DNA from: Pseudomonas sp. IB20
GTDB lineage: Bacteria; Pseudomonadota; Gammaproteobacteria; Pseudomonadales; Pseudomonadaceae
Reading direction: 5' to 3'
Length of the DNA: 64,000 nucleotides
Assembly: GCF_009707325.1 (NCBI RefSeq)
Contig: NZ_CP046103.1
Coordinates: 4,598,744-4,662,743 of the forward strand
Shown: piece by piece, positions 1-7,827 of the stretch
Position numbering within the stretch: position 1 is the stretch's first letter
Layout of the letters: each line of letters starts with the position of its first letter
Position numbers and translations under genes: made by a program
Notes under the pieces: model-generated
What the model saw: only the letters and a program-made list of their open reading frames with translations
The model's database searches: none
What the model was told of the DNA's origin: nothing

Positions 1-30
1 TGTTGGACAATTGAAATAAGCAAAGGTGTA

Positions 31-267
31 TCACCTCGGCTGCAAACACCCCACAGCCCGATCCGCCACCATCTTCGCCATCTCCACCAAATGCATCACC
101 GCCCGATGCGGCGCACCCAGCGGTTCACCAAGCGCCTGCGATGTAGCCACCGCACACTGCAGCAACTCGGCCACCCTCACCCAAGCATCTTCAAAGCTCA
201 GTTCTTCATTAACAGTAAATGGCTTAGTCGCAGCCGATGAGGGTAAATCCGAAACAATGTTATCCAT
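31..267 (-). CDS. small DUF3077/DUF6124-like Pseudomonas protein
   Basis: A 78-residue soluble protein with no signal peptide or membrane segment. The central part (about residues 25-75) is an alanine- and leucine-rich helical stretch of the type seen in the small DUF3077/DUF6124 proteins that are abundant in Pseudomonas and have no known function. The ATG at 267 has an AGAGG ribosome-binding site about 6 bases upstream. The gene lies at the window edge and is preceded by a hairpin-rich leader (305-514). The family assignment is from overall pattern only; the reading frame itself is likely real. Confidence 0.6.
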   Translation of the reverse strand: MDNIVSDLPSSAATKPFTVNEELSFEDAWVRVAELLQCAVATSQALGEPLGAPHRAVMHLVEMAKMVADRAVGCLQPR

Positions 268-304
268 AGAAAACCTCTAGCGGAAAGTGAAAACCACCGT
301 CCTT

Positions 305-514
305 TCGCGACTAAACGAGCAGAGGTGGCGGCTGTACGCAGGTTAGTCGACCGGCCGCTAGGCACCGGCGCACCCGAAGGTGCCCTGCGCACAGCCACCA
401 TAAAGTGCAGGTGAGGAGACACCTGGCTTTGGGATGGCGCGTGCGCCTAGCGAAGTCCGGGCGACTAAACCCGATCACTGAATAGGCAGTGACGATCCGC
501 AGCCTAGTCGCGAG
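305..514 (-). other. hairpin-rich conserved-looking leader element, possible structured RNA
   Basis: This non-coding block upstream of the small minus-strand gene is dense in self-complementary sequence. GCGACTAA-type words occur at 305-316 and 461-470, and their reverse complements at 341-350 and 503-512. Local hairpins are visible at 361-384 (GGCACC/GGTGCC), 408-425 (CAGGTG/CACCTG) and 475-492 (TCACTG/CAGTGA). A longer pairing joins GGTGGCGGCTGT near 324-335 with ACAGCCACC at 391-399. The arrangement suggests a folded RNA leader or a mobile palindromic element. Which strand is functional is not shown by the sequence. Confidence 0.5.
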
Positions 515-719
515 ATTTTGCTGGCGCAAGCCGCTGGGATTCTCTAGGAAACGTCCTGCAAATGAAAGGGACGGGTACTGCTGGCCCTCCAACCATTGTC
601 CCCCCCTGAGTTGACGGTATTACCCATCCCACCCAATTTATCCCCCGCCACCCACCCATTAATCTGTGCCCATGTTGAACGCAACACCCAACCCACCTAA
701 ACAAAAAAAGGATTCAACC

Positions 720-1352
720 ATGAGCACTCCAACCTACAACCGCTTGAACAAAGACGACGCCGTAGTCCTGTTGGTCGACCACCAAACCGGCCTGATCTCG
801 CTGGTGCGGGACTTCTCCCCCAACGAGTTCAAGAACAACGTGCTGGCCCTGGCTGACTTGGCCAAGTTCTTCAACCTGCCGACCATCCTCACCACCAGTT
901 TCGAGCAAGGCCCTAACGGCCCGTTGGTGCCGGAGCTGAAGGAGATGTTCCCGCAGGCGCCGTATATCGCTCGCCCTGGTCAGATTAATGCCTGGGATAA
1001 CGCGGATTTCGTTAAGGCGGTCAAGGCGACTGGGCGTAAGCAGATCATCATTGCGGGTGTGGTGACGGATGTGTGTGTGGCGTTCCCGACGTTGTCGGCG
1101 CTGGCGGAGGGGTTTGAGGTGTTTGTGGTGACGGATGCATCGGGCACGTTTAATACCACGGTGCAGCAGGCGGCGTGGAGCCGGATGACGCAGGCGGGGG
1201 CGCAGTTGATGAATTGGTTTTCGGTGGCGTGTGAGTTGCAGGGTGACTGGCGCAATGACATGGAAGGGTTGGGGAATTTGTTGTCTCAGCGGATTCCTAA
1301 TTATCGGAATTTGATGAATGGGTATGCGGCGGTGACGGCGCGTCAGGGATGA
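720..1352 (+). CDS. ycaC: YcaC-type cysteine hydrolase (isochorismatase-like)
   Basis: A 210-residue cytoplasmic hydrolase of the isochorismatase-like superfamily, close to E. coli YcaC across its whole length by recalled sequence. The catalytic aspartate is D20 in LLVDHQTG and the nucleophilic cysteine is C119 in VVTDVCVAFP; the cis-peptide region GVVTDVC is intact. The physiological substrate of YcaC is not known. The ATG at 720 is chosen because AAAAAGGA lies just upstream; an in-frame ATG at 666 lacks a comparable site. It stands alone between the leader element and a convergent duplicated intergenic region. Confidence 0.9.
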   Translation: MSTPTYNRLNKDDAVVLLVDHQTGLISLVRDFSPNEFKNNVLALADLAKFFNLPTILTTSFEQGPNGPLVPELKEMFPQAPYIARPGQINAWDNADFVKAVKATGRKQIIIAGVVTDVCVAFPTLSALAEGFEVFVVTDASGTFNTTVQQAAWSRMTQAGAQLMNWFSVACELQGDWRNDMEGLGNLLSQRIPNYRNLMNGYAAVTARQG

Positions 1353-1382
1353 GGTTGATAGCCTTTGTGGGGAGTGGGCTTG

Positions 1383-1553
1383 CCCGCTCCCACAGGGGTC
1401 ATGTTTGCCTTTGAAGCAGCGGAGTTTCTCAGTCGAGGATCAAGTGCGGTAGAAACCGGCTGGAGTTGTCCCGCTCCCACAGGGGTCATGTTTGCCTTTG
1501 AAGCAGCGGAGTTTCTCAGTCGAGGATCAAGTGCGGTAGAAACCGGCTGGAGT
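1383..1553. repeat. tandem duplication, 84-bp copies with 87-bp period
   Basis: Positions 1383-1466 and 1470-1553 are identical and separated by 3 bases. The right-hand copy contains the last 38 bases of the minus-strand yjfC-like gene including its stop (1516-1518); the left copy is therefore a detached duplicate of that gene end. The left edge also carries a REP-like hairpin (GGAGTGGGCTTGCCCGCTCC, 1371-1390). The gene itself is not disrupted. Confidence 0.95.
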
Positions 1554-2673
1554 CTTTGGTGATCAAGCTATTGTCTTCTCGCACGCCAATCCCGGCGGCT
1601 TGATCGCCGATCACCCAGGACCCGATCAGTGTGTAGCTGTCACCAAAGCGCGGCAGCGGTGCGAATTCCTGGAGGATGAACGGCGCGTCGGTGTAGGGGC
1701 CGTCTTCTTTTACGATCAGGCCGTCGGCGGTTTGCAGTTCGATGTTGGCGCCTTCGCGGGAGAAGAACGGTTTGCGCACCCAGCCCTTTGGCACGGCTTT
1801 GCCGGGGTCGGTATCCAGGTGGGAGGCGAGCAGGTTGGGGTGGCCTTTGTTGAATTCCCACAACAGCGGCAGGATGCCTTTGTTGGAGAGGATGGATTTC
1901 CAGGCGGGCTCGAAAAACTGGGTATCGCACTGGGCAATCGCGGCGCCGAAGGGCTCGTGGAAGATGAATTCCCAGGCGTGCAGTTTGAACAGGTGGGGAA
2001 TCCAGCGATCTTCGAGGTCGACAAAACGGCCATCACTGGTGAGGCCGATGTCTTCGATGTCAATGTGGCGGGATTCGATGCCGACTTTTTCCGCGACGAG
2101 GCGCAGGTAGTCGGTGGTGCCTTTGTCTTCGATCGAGTCTTTCATCGAGGCGAAGTAGAACGGCTGGTTGACCTGCAGTTGAGCGAAGGCCTGATGCAGT
2201 TTCGTGTCGATGCTGTTGAACTGGTCGGCATGCTTGGGCAGCAGGCCGCGTTCGATGCATTGTTCCAGCCAGCCCCATTGAAACGCCGCGGCCTCATAGA
2301 GGCTGGTCGGTGTGTCGTAGTTGAGTTCGAGCAGTTTGGCGGGCCCGGTGCCGTTGTAGGAGAAGTCCATGCGCCCGTACAGGTGCGGGTGGCCTTCGAG
2401 CCATGAGGTTCGAATCATGTCGAAGAACGGCGCGGGAATGCTCAGGCGTTCCAACAATTCCTCGCTTTGAACCACGCGGGCCACGAGGTCCATGCACATG
2501 TCATGAATCTCGGTGGTCGGGTCTTCAAGGTCGCGCTCGATTTGCTCGAGCGTGAATTGGTAGTACGCGCTCTCGTCCCAGTAGGGTTCGTCGTCGATGG
2601 TGTGGAACAGAAAGCCGAGGCTGTCGGCAGTCTGTTTCCAGTCATGACGCTCTGCGCATTGGATCTTTTTCAT
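1516..2673 (-). CDS. yjfC: glutathionylspermidine synthase-like ATP-grasp ligase (YjfC/YgiC family)
   Basis: A 385-residue cytoplasmic ATP-grasp protein matching the C-terminal synthetase domain of glutathionylspermidine synthase and the stand-alone E. coli proteins YjfC and YgiC in length and motif order: LYGRMDF, LLELNYDTPTSLYEAA near residue 113, WKSILSNKGILPLLWE, and the C-terminal KPFFSREGANI and FGDSYTLIGSW blocks. Family members lack the amidase domain, so the product is not glutathionylspermidine by default; the substrate is unknown. It is the last gene of the minus-strand yjf operon, 12 bases after yjfM, as in E. coli yjfIJKLM-yjfC. Its 3' end is duplicated downstream. Confidence 0.9.
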   Translation of the reverse strand: MKKIQCAERHDWKQTADSLGFLFHTIDDEPYWDESAYYQFTLEQIERDLEDPTTEIHDMCMDLVARVVQSEELLERLSIPAPFFDMIRTSWLEGHPHLYGRMDFSYNGTGPAKLLELNYDTPTSLYEAAAFQWGWLEQCIERGLLPKHADQFNSIDTKLHQAFAQLQVNQPFYFASMKDSIEDKGTTDYLRLVAEKVGIESRHIDIEDIGLTSDGRFVDLEDRWIPHLFKLHAWEFIFHEPFGAAIAQCDTQFFEPAWKSILSNKGILPLLWEFNKGHPNLLASHLDTDPGKAVPKGWVRKPFFSREGANIELQTADGLIVKEDGPYTDAPFILQEFAPLPRFGDSYTLIGSWVIGDQAAGIGVREDNSLITKDSSRFLPHLILD

Positions 2674-2685
2674 CGCCCGGTTTCC

Positions 2686-3399
2686 TTAACTGCTCGACCC
2701 ACCGCCGCCCCAGCCGCTGCGTGCACTGGCCTTGCTGCCGAAGCCGCCACGGGAGGTGGACGAGGCAACGGAGCTCGACTTGTTGGAAGAGCGCAGTGTG
2801 TTCGTGTAATTGCTGCTGCCATACCGGGCTTGGTTGGAGCGGCCGAAGGTTGCCCCATTGGAGACGCGCTGATTGAGCGTCGAGTTGCCGTAGTTGCCGC
2901 GATCATCGCGATAGCGGTACACCGGCTCGGAGCGGTAGCTGTTGCGGTTGTTGCTCAGCATGTTGCCAATCAACAGGCCTGTCAGCAGGCTGCTGGTAGA
3001 GAAGCCTGAGCCGCCGCCGCTTGCCTGGGAGCCGCCCGCTTGAGCATTGGCAGCATCGACCTGGGATTGGGTCACCTGGCCGGCGGCGGTCAGTTCGAAA
3101 CCGCCGAGCTTGGGGATGAACTTGCCGGTGGAGTCCTGCTGGCACCAGTCGGCGACAAAGTCGGCATCGCAATCGGCCTGGCTGTCGTACACCGGGGCAA
3201 TGCGCCGATGCTCGGCCATGGCCGTCATGTAGGCGTCCGAGCACACGTCCACCGGAAGCTTTTCATCGGCACATTGCTGCACGGACTGGAAGTTGTACTT
3301 CTTCTGCAAATCGTAGGTTTTTTCCGTCGGCCCGCAGCCGGATATCGCCATGGCGACCGACGCTGCCAGCGAAAGCTGGACGTACTTGCTTCGTTTCAT
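2686..3399 (-). CDS. yjfM: DUF1190 lipoprotein (YjfM/YgiB family)
   Basis: A 237-residue secreted lipoprotein. Residues 1-22 form a lipoprotein signal ending in the lipobox AISGC, with C22 as the lipidated residue. The mature part has regularly placed cysteines (for example QQCADE, DVCSDAY, ADCDADF, DWCQQ) typical of DUF1190, followed by a low-complexity Ser/Gly/Arg-rich tail ending in a GGGGSSS run. The start at 3399 has GGAG 6 bases upstream; the in-frame codon at 3417 would place a charged stretch before the signal. In the operon it follows yjfL and precedes yjfC. Confidence 0.85.
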   Translation of the reverse strand: MKRSKYVQLSLAASVAMAISGCGPTEKTYDLQKKYNFQSVQQCADEKLPVDVCSDAYMTAMAEHRRIAPVYDSQADCDADFVADWCQQDSTGKFIPKLGGFELTAAGQVTQSQVDAANAQAGGSQASGGGSGFSTSSLLTGLLIGNMLSNNRNSYRSEPVYRYRDDRGNYGNSTLNQRVSNGATFGRSNQARYGSSNYTNTLRSSNKSSSVASSTSRGGFGSKASARSGWGGGGSSS

Positions 3400-3417
3400 C
3401 GGGAGCTCCGTGCGCAA

Positions 3418-3846
3418 TCAGTTCTGGGTAGGCGTCATGCACGCGGCATTCAACATGCCGACGCTGATGGCCACGGCGGCCACGTAGATACCGGCCGCGA
3501 GTTCGCCGTTCTTGATGCGCTCGGACGTACCTTTGAGCACCAGGCTGGTCACCAAAAAGGCCAACAGTTGAACGAGGGCGGCGATCACGGCCCAGACGAC
3601 GAAGTCGAGGATGCTGATCGAGTAGGCAATCACGTTGCTGGCCGGAATGGCGAAACCGATGATGGCACCGCCCAGGGCGACCGCAGCCGACACGTTGCCG
3701 GCACGGATCAGTTCGAACTCTTTGTGCGGGGTGACGCGGGTGTAGATGAACTGGAACAGCGCGAAGATTATCGCAGCCCCCAAGATATACGTGACAAACC
3801 CGAACACAGCCGCTTTGTTCAGGGAGATGGAGAGAGCTTCTAGCAT
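3418..3846 (-). CDS. yjfL: DUF350 inner-membrane protein (YjfL)
   Basis: A 142-residue integral membrane protein with four hydrophobic segments at about residues 11-33, 52-74, 78-102 and 115-135, the usual layout of DUF350 proteins. E. coli YjfL is the reference member; no biochemical function is established. The glycine-rich AALGGAIIGFAIP stretch lies in the second segment. The gene is 15 bases downstream of yjfK and ends 18 bases before the yjfM start, so it is co-transcribed with the yjf operon. Confidence 0.88.
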   Translation of the reverse strand: MLEALSISLNKAAVFGFVTYILGAAIIFALFQFIYTRVTPHKEFELIRAGNVSAAVALGGAIIGFAIPASNVIAYSISILDFVVWAVIAALVQLLAFLVTSLVLKGTSERIKNGELAAGIYVAAVAISVGMLNAACMTPTQN

Positions 3847-3861
3847 GGGGTTCTTCCTTTT

Positions 3862-4536
3862 TTAGAGCGCATTCAGGTCGGTTGTGTACAGCGAAATGCC
3901 CAGCGAGGTGCTAAGGCTGATGGAGCCCTCAGCGTCTTCTTCGACGGAAAACAGCAAAAACTCTCGACGGTCGGTCAGGCCGGTGTCGCGGGCGTACAGC
4001 ATCGAACGGTGCTCGACGGTGTAGGTGCTCTCGGGGTTGATCACCTGTTCGCTCATCGCCACCAGTTCTGTCTGGCCAGGCTCGCTGCCCCACACACGGG
4101 CGTATTCGACGCCGTTGTGGGTGTAGGTCGGCAGCCCGATCAAGCTCTGTGGCCCTGCCAGCCGACGCAGCTCCGCTTCACTACTGAGGGTGACAACGCT
4201 CAAATAGTTGAACAGGATTACCGACTCGACCTGCCCGGCGATCTCGCCGGTGGTGTGCACCTGCAGCCAGTAATCTTCGTCGTTCATGTAATAGCGTGAC
4301 AGCCAGGTCGACTGCCCGAGATCAACGGTGCCGTTGGCCCAGATTTCCTGGGAGCCAGGGATCACTACCGTGGTTTTCTCATCGAGCAGCAATTTCAGGG
4401 TCGTGTCGAATATCACGCCTTTGCCCGGCGCCAAGCCCAGTGGGCCGGTGACTGGCAGGGTTTCGCCGGCAGTCCATTGCGACTCCGGTTTCGCTTGCGG
4501 GGCCTCAAGCCCCATCAACTGTTTAAACCATCCCAT
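3862..4536 (-). CDS. yjfK: DUF2491 family protein (YjfK)
   Basis: A 224-residue soluble protein matching DUF2491, the family of E. coli YjfK. Recognisable blocks include GEIAGQVESVILFNYLS and the YTVEHRSMLYARD region near the C-terminus. It has no signal peptide or membrane segment, so it should act in the cytoplasm, perhaps at the membrane surface with its operon partners. The ATG at 4536 is chosen over an upstream in-frame codon at 4590 because AAGGAAA lies at the right distance and the extra 18 residues are low-complexity. It overlaps the preceding channel gene by 14 bases, indicating translational coupling. Confidence 0.82.
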   Translation of the reverse strand: MGWFKQLMGLEAPQAKPESQWTAGETLPVTGPLGLAPGKGVIFDTTLKLLLDEKTTVVIPGSQEIWANGTVDLGQSTWLSRYYMNDEDYWLQVHTTGEIAGQVESVILFNYLSVVTLSSEAELRRLAGPQSLIGLPTYTHNGVEYARVWGSEPGQTELVAMSEQVINPESTYTVEHRSMLYARDTGLTDRREFLLFSVEEDAEGSISLSTSLGISLYTTDLNAL

Positions 4537-5557
4537 TGGAGATTTCCTTGAGGCGGGTGGAGGCGATGTAGAAGAGTTCGCCGCCTTCAACGCGGGTGGC
4601 GCCGGGCGGGTTGATTGACGGTTGTTGAGCGCCTTTGGCGCGATAGCCGATGAGCGTGGCGTTGTGCTGTTCTTTCATCTGCGTGTACAGGTCGCCGAAC
4701 GTTGCCTCAAAGGCCTCGGGCAATTTCATCAGGTATTGAGTGGCGCCTTGCCCGACGCACAGCAGCTCATTAATGACCACGGACGAGCCCGGGTCCTGAG
4801 AGGCGCGCACCAACATTTCGATGGCCATGCTTGAGGTGCACTCCAGGCTGGGCGCATAGGAACTGGCGAGGGCGGCAATTTCACTTTCATTGAAGTGGGC
4901 GACCACGTGCCCCACAGGGCTCAACTGATTCACCGCCAGCACGGTAGCCAGCGTCAGGTCATCAGACGGGGTTCGCACCAGCACCCGCTCGGCACCGGGA
5001 ACACCTGCACGCAGTAATAATGCGGTGGAGGACAGGCTTTCGCCTCTGATGAACGCCGCTTTGCCTGGCATCGGGTTTTCTTCCAGCGTGCAGTCGCAGA
5101 TGACGATCAGGTTGTCGTTCGAGGTTTCATCTTGAAGCAACAACTCAATGACCCGCTCGCTGGACGCGCCTTCCCAGCCGATGAGCACGGTGTGGCCGAC
5201 CTTGCCGGTGAAATCGCCTTTGCCCTTCATGCCTTTTCTCCATGCATCGATAACACTGCTGGTGGTTTTGCCGATGGCCGCCGTCAGCAGCGCAATGCCC
5301 CCGAGCATGACCCAGGTGGCGACAAATACTCGCCCCGCCGAGGTCTGCGGCGCGAGGTCGCCATAGCCGACAGTAAGCGTGGTGGTGAGATAGAAGTAAA
5401 TAAACGTGGCGGGGGCGGTGAGGTGTTGTTCGCCCAGAAACACCAGGCCCAGATACGCCGTGCCCAGGTGTACACCCAAAGCAATGACCAGCCCTGCCCA
5501 GCCGAAGCGGTGAAAGAGGGAGGAGGCGTAGAGGCGCAACAAAAGAAAAATCGACAT
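4523..5557 (-). CDS. two-TM potassium channel with cytoplasmic RCK/TrkA-N domain
   Basis: A 344-residue inner-membrane K+ channel. A first membrane segment (about residues 19-42) is followed by a pore helix and the canonical selectivity filter T62-V63-G64-Y65-G66-D67, then a second membrane segment (about 78-103). From about residue 120 the protein continues as a Rossmann-type RCK/TrkA-N regulatory domain (GHTVLIGWEG) with a second C-terminal ligand-binding part. The start at 5557 has AGGGA upstream. It sits inside the yjf operon between the rhomboid gene and yjfK; E. coli lacks this channel in its yjf cluster. Electrical signalling or K+ control linked to the PspA-like protein is inference. 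Confidence 0.9.
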   Translation of the reverse strand: MSIFLLLRLYASSLFHRFGWAGLVIALGVHLGTAYLGLVFLGEQHLTAPATFIYFYLTTTLTVGYGDLAPQTSAGRVFVATWVMLGGIALLTAAIGKTTSSVIDAWRKGMKGKGDFTGKVGHTVLIGWEGASSERVIELLLQDETSNDNLIVICDCTLEENPMPGKAAFIRGESLSSTALLLRAGVPGAERVLVRTPSDDLTLATVLAVNQLSPVGHVVAHFNESEIAALASSYAPSLECTSSMAIEMLVRASQDPGSSVVINELLCVGQGATQYLMKLPEAFEATFGDLYTQMKEQHNATLIGYRAKGAQQPSINPPGATRVEGGELFYIASTRLKEISNGMV

Positions 5558-5616
5558 GTCGTCCCTGATTCCCTGGGTATTTGATTCCTGATGACGTTCC
5601 TCGCCCGCCTCGGCGT

Positions 5617-6177
5617 TCACCCGGCATTAAACCTGCTGCGCGGCTTAGAGAGAAGTACCTTGGCCGCAATAAACCCGGCGAGTGCACCAAACAAATGGCC
5701 TTCGAAGGAAATACCCTGGCGCGGCAGGAAGCCAAGGATCAGGCCGCCATACATAACCGCCACCACACCGGCGGTGATCAGGTTGCTCCAGCTCCGGTGG
5801 AACCAGGCGCGAGACAACAAGTAGGCCCATAAGCCGAATACCCAGCCGCTGGCACCGACGTGTACGCCGGCAAACCCGAACAGCCAGACCAACGAGCCAC
5901 CCAGCAGGATAATAATCGCGCTGACAGTAATGAACCGGTTGAGCCCTTCGATAATGACCAGAGTCCCCAGTACCAAAAAGGCAATCAGGTTAGCGCTCAG
6001 GTGGGCAAAGGAGGCGTGCAAAAACGGAGAGGTGAGGATGCCGAGCAGCCCCTGCACGGTTCTCGGGATCAGGCCGAATGCCATGAGGCTGTAACCGGTG
6101 GCTACATTGAGCAGTTGCAGCGCGACCATAAAGAGCGCCAAGCCTGCGATTGTCTTGAAACCCTTCAGGGCGTCCAT
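5617..6177 (-). CDS. rhomboid-family intramembrane serine protease
   Basis: A 186-residue polytopic protein with six predicted hydrophobic segments and the complete rhomboid catalytic signature: HASFAHLSAN with H54, H59 and N63, the GASG motif with nucleophile S110, and the catalytic H161 in FEGHLFGALAGF. It should cleave transmembrane segments of substrate proteins within the inner membrane; its substrate is unknown. The ATG at 6177 follows a GAGG site; upstream in-frame sequence up to 6282 runs into REP sequence and is unlikely to be translated. The REP pair and a complete terminator lie between yjfJ and this gene, so expression of the distal operon may depend on read-through or a second promoter. 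Confidence 0.88.
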   Translation of the reverse strand: MDALKGFKTIAGLALFMVALQLLNVATGYSLMAFGLIPRTVQGLLGILTSPFLHASFAHLSANLIAFLVLGTLVIIEGLNRFITVSAIIILLGGSLVWLFGFAGVHVGASGWVFGLWAYLLSRAWFHRSWSNLITAGVVAVMYGGLILGFLPRQGISFEGHLFGALAGFIAAKVLLSKPRSRFNAG

Positions 6178-6190
6178 CCTGACCTCGACG

Positions 6191-6375
6191 TAAAAAAAGA
6201 AGGGCAGACCCTCGTTGGGCAGATCCCCTGTGGGAGCGGCGGTGCGACTTGCCCGCGAAAGCGGTGAGTCAGTCAACATCAATGTTTGCTAGGCCGACGT
6301 CATCGCGGGCAAGTCGAATCGTCGCACCGCCGCTCCCACATTTAATCTGCTGTGACTAAAAAAGAAGGGCAGACC
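6191..6375. repeat. REP doublet flanked by a 20-bp direct repeat
   Basis: An inverted REP pair occupies about 6231-6340: TGGGAGCGGCGGTGCGAC at the left and its complement at the right, with CGCGGGCAAG cores. It is bracketed by near-identical copies of TAAAAAA(A)GAAGGGCAGACC at 6191-6210 and 6357-6375. The right copy is the distal arm of the yjfJ terminator; the left copy is an orphan half of it. The same REP type recurs inverted at 8367-8497. Confidence 0.85.
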
Positions 6376-6383
6376 TGCCCTTC
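6359..6383 (-). terminator. rho-independent terminator after yjfJ
   Basis: On the minus strand the sequence reads as a perfect 11-bp stem AAGAAGGGCAG / CTGCCCTTCTT with a 2-base loop, followed by a run of T. It begins 15 bases after the yjfJ stop codon and would attenuate transcription into the rhomboid, channel and yjfKLM-yjfC genes. Confidence 0.85.
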
Positions 6384-6398
6384 TTGCTGCGGCGCTGT

Positions 6399-7097
6399 TT
6401 ACTCAGCCGACTTTTGCTTCAGGCGTTCCAGAATCGCATTGGCGCTGCCTGTGTCCGGCGTGATACCGGCTTCGCGCAGCTTGCGCTCAAGGTCAGTACC
6501 CGTCGATGCCTCCGCCAACTCATCCTGGGCTTGCAGTTCAGCGGCGCGATGCTGCTGCTTGGCTTGCAAGCGGTTCAGCGTACCGACGGCGGTTTCCAGC
6601 TTGCCGTTGGCACCGCCACTGGCGATGGACGCGCTGACCTGGGCCTTCTGTACGCTTTCGCGCGCCTTGGCCATGTCCACTTGCTGGCGCAGGCTTTTGA
6701 TTCGGCTTTCGGCTTTGGTGATGTCTTTGCGCATGCTCTCAGCGTACCCGCCGAACTCGGTGGTCTGCTTTTGCTCGACGTCACGTTCGTTGGTCAGGGT
6801 CGAAATGGCTTCGGCCACTTCCAGAGCCAGGTCTTCACGATTGGCCTGGATAGCAGCCATCGCCTTGGACTCCAGGTCCTTGATCTTGGCGTCGTATTCG
6901 CTGACGCGGTCAGCCGCCAGTTTGTGCTTGGCCATGATGCTGACCAGTTCACGCTTGGCGTTGGCCAACGCGCTGTCAGCGTCGCGAATTTCCTGGTCAA
7001 GGATGCGCAGGGCTTGTTGGTCAACGATCGATTCGCCGACTTCGCTGGCACCGCCACGTACCGCGGTGAACAATTTGCTCCAGATGGACTGAGTCAT
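6399..7097 (-). CDS. yjfJ: PspA/IM30-family membrane-associated protein (YjfJ)
   Basis: A 232-residue PspA/IM30 protein. Nearly all of residues 25-190 is heptad-patterned, charged helix expected to form the ESCRT-III-like coiled-coil hairpin that oligomerises on damaged or stressed membrane. A short amphipathic N-terminus (SIWSKLFTAVRGG) fits membrane insertion. Family knowledge points to inner-membrane integrity; YjfJ is distinct from the PspF-controlled PspA. It is the second gene of the operon, 17 bases after yjfI, and is followed at once by a strong terminator, so it is probably produced in excess of the downstream products. Confidence 0.9.
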   Translation of the reverse strand: MTQSIWSKLFTAVRGGASEVGESIVDQQALRILDQEIRDADSALANAKRELVSIMAKHKLAADRVSEYDAKIKDLESKAMAAIQANREDLALEVAEAISTLTNERDVEQKQTTEFGGYAESMRKDITKAESRIKSLRQQVDMAKARESVQKAQVSASIASGGANGKLETAVGTLNRLQAKQQHRAAELQAQDELAEASTGTDLERKLREAGITPDTGSANAILERLKQKSAE

Positions 7098-7114
7098 TGG
7101 ATACTCCCGAATAA

Positions 7115-7804
7115 TTAGTTGAAGAAACGTTCAAAGGCTTCGCTGGCGCGCTGCACGTTGTCGACGAGGGTTTTCACCTCGGTCACGATGTTGGTCAGGC
7201 TGGAGTCGGAACTCAGCGCGCCGAACATGTTGTAAACAACCTGGCCGTTAGGCATCGACTCGATACCGATCGAGGACAACGGGAACATTTCCCGGCTGCG
7301 CAGCACCGCGTCATTGAATGCCGCTACGTCGCTGATGGACTCGACGTCGACCAGAACGGTGTCCACGATGATCTGCTCGCCCACCACTGCGATGTAAATC
7401 GGCAGGCCCCCGAAGTCGTTCATTTCCAGCTTGATGCTGGACTCGGAGCCTTGAACGAGAGAAAGCGTAATGTCGTTGGAAACCACTTCGTCCAAGGCTT
7501 GCAGCGCCGTGAAGAGGCGATCGATATTCCAGTTAGTACCTGCGCTCATGAAATTCTCCGACATGAATGAGCCAGCCAGAATCGGTTGGCGAAGCTGTTT
7601 CTCCATTTGCTTGAGCAGGCTTCGATTTTCGGGAAGCACCCAAGTCTCGTGTTTCACATACCCGGCGGCCGCCAGGCCCGCGCGCATCTGCTTCATGTAA
7701 AAGCTCGACGGCTTTTTCGCAGGCGGTTTCAAGCGCTCTCCCTTGCGGCTTGCGGAATCGGTATCGGGCCCGGCTTGCGGGCTCGATGGAGAGCTGCTTT
7801 TCAT
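7115..7804 (-). CDS. yjfI: DUF2170 family protein (YjfI)
   Basis: A 229-residue protein with a basic, Ser/Pro-rich N-terminal extension (about residues 1-40) and a DUF2170 core from about residue 75 to the end, containing the LPIYIAVVGEQIIVDTVLVD and NGQVVYNMFGALS blocks. DUF2170 proteins accompany PspA-like YjfJ in many proteobacteria and their role is unknown. The ATG at 7804 is preceded by GAGGTCAG. This is the first gene of the operon and lies directly behind the palindrome-flanked promoter at 7828-7885. Confidence 0.85.
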   Translation of the reverse strand: MKSSSPSSPQAGPDTDSASRKGERLKPPAKKPSSFYMKQMRAGLAAAGYVKHETWVLPENRSLLKQMEKQLRQPILAGSFMSENFMSAGTNWNIDRLFTALQALDEVVSNDITLSLVQGSESSIKLEMNDFGGLPIYIAVVGEQIIVDTVLVDVESISDVAAFNDAVLRSREMFPLSSIGIESMPNGQVVYNMFGALSSDSSLTNIVTEVKTLVDNVQRASEAFERFFN

Positions 7805-7827
7805 GGTGCTGACCTCGTTGTGAAAAA

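Noticed and set aside
1365..1562. 65-codon frame containing two identical 29-residue repeats
   Set aside because: It arises only from the tandem duplication (period 87, a multiple of three) and overlaps the yjfC end on the other strand.
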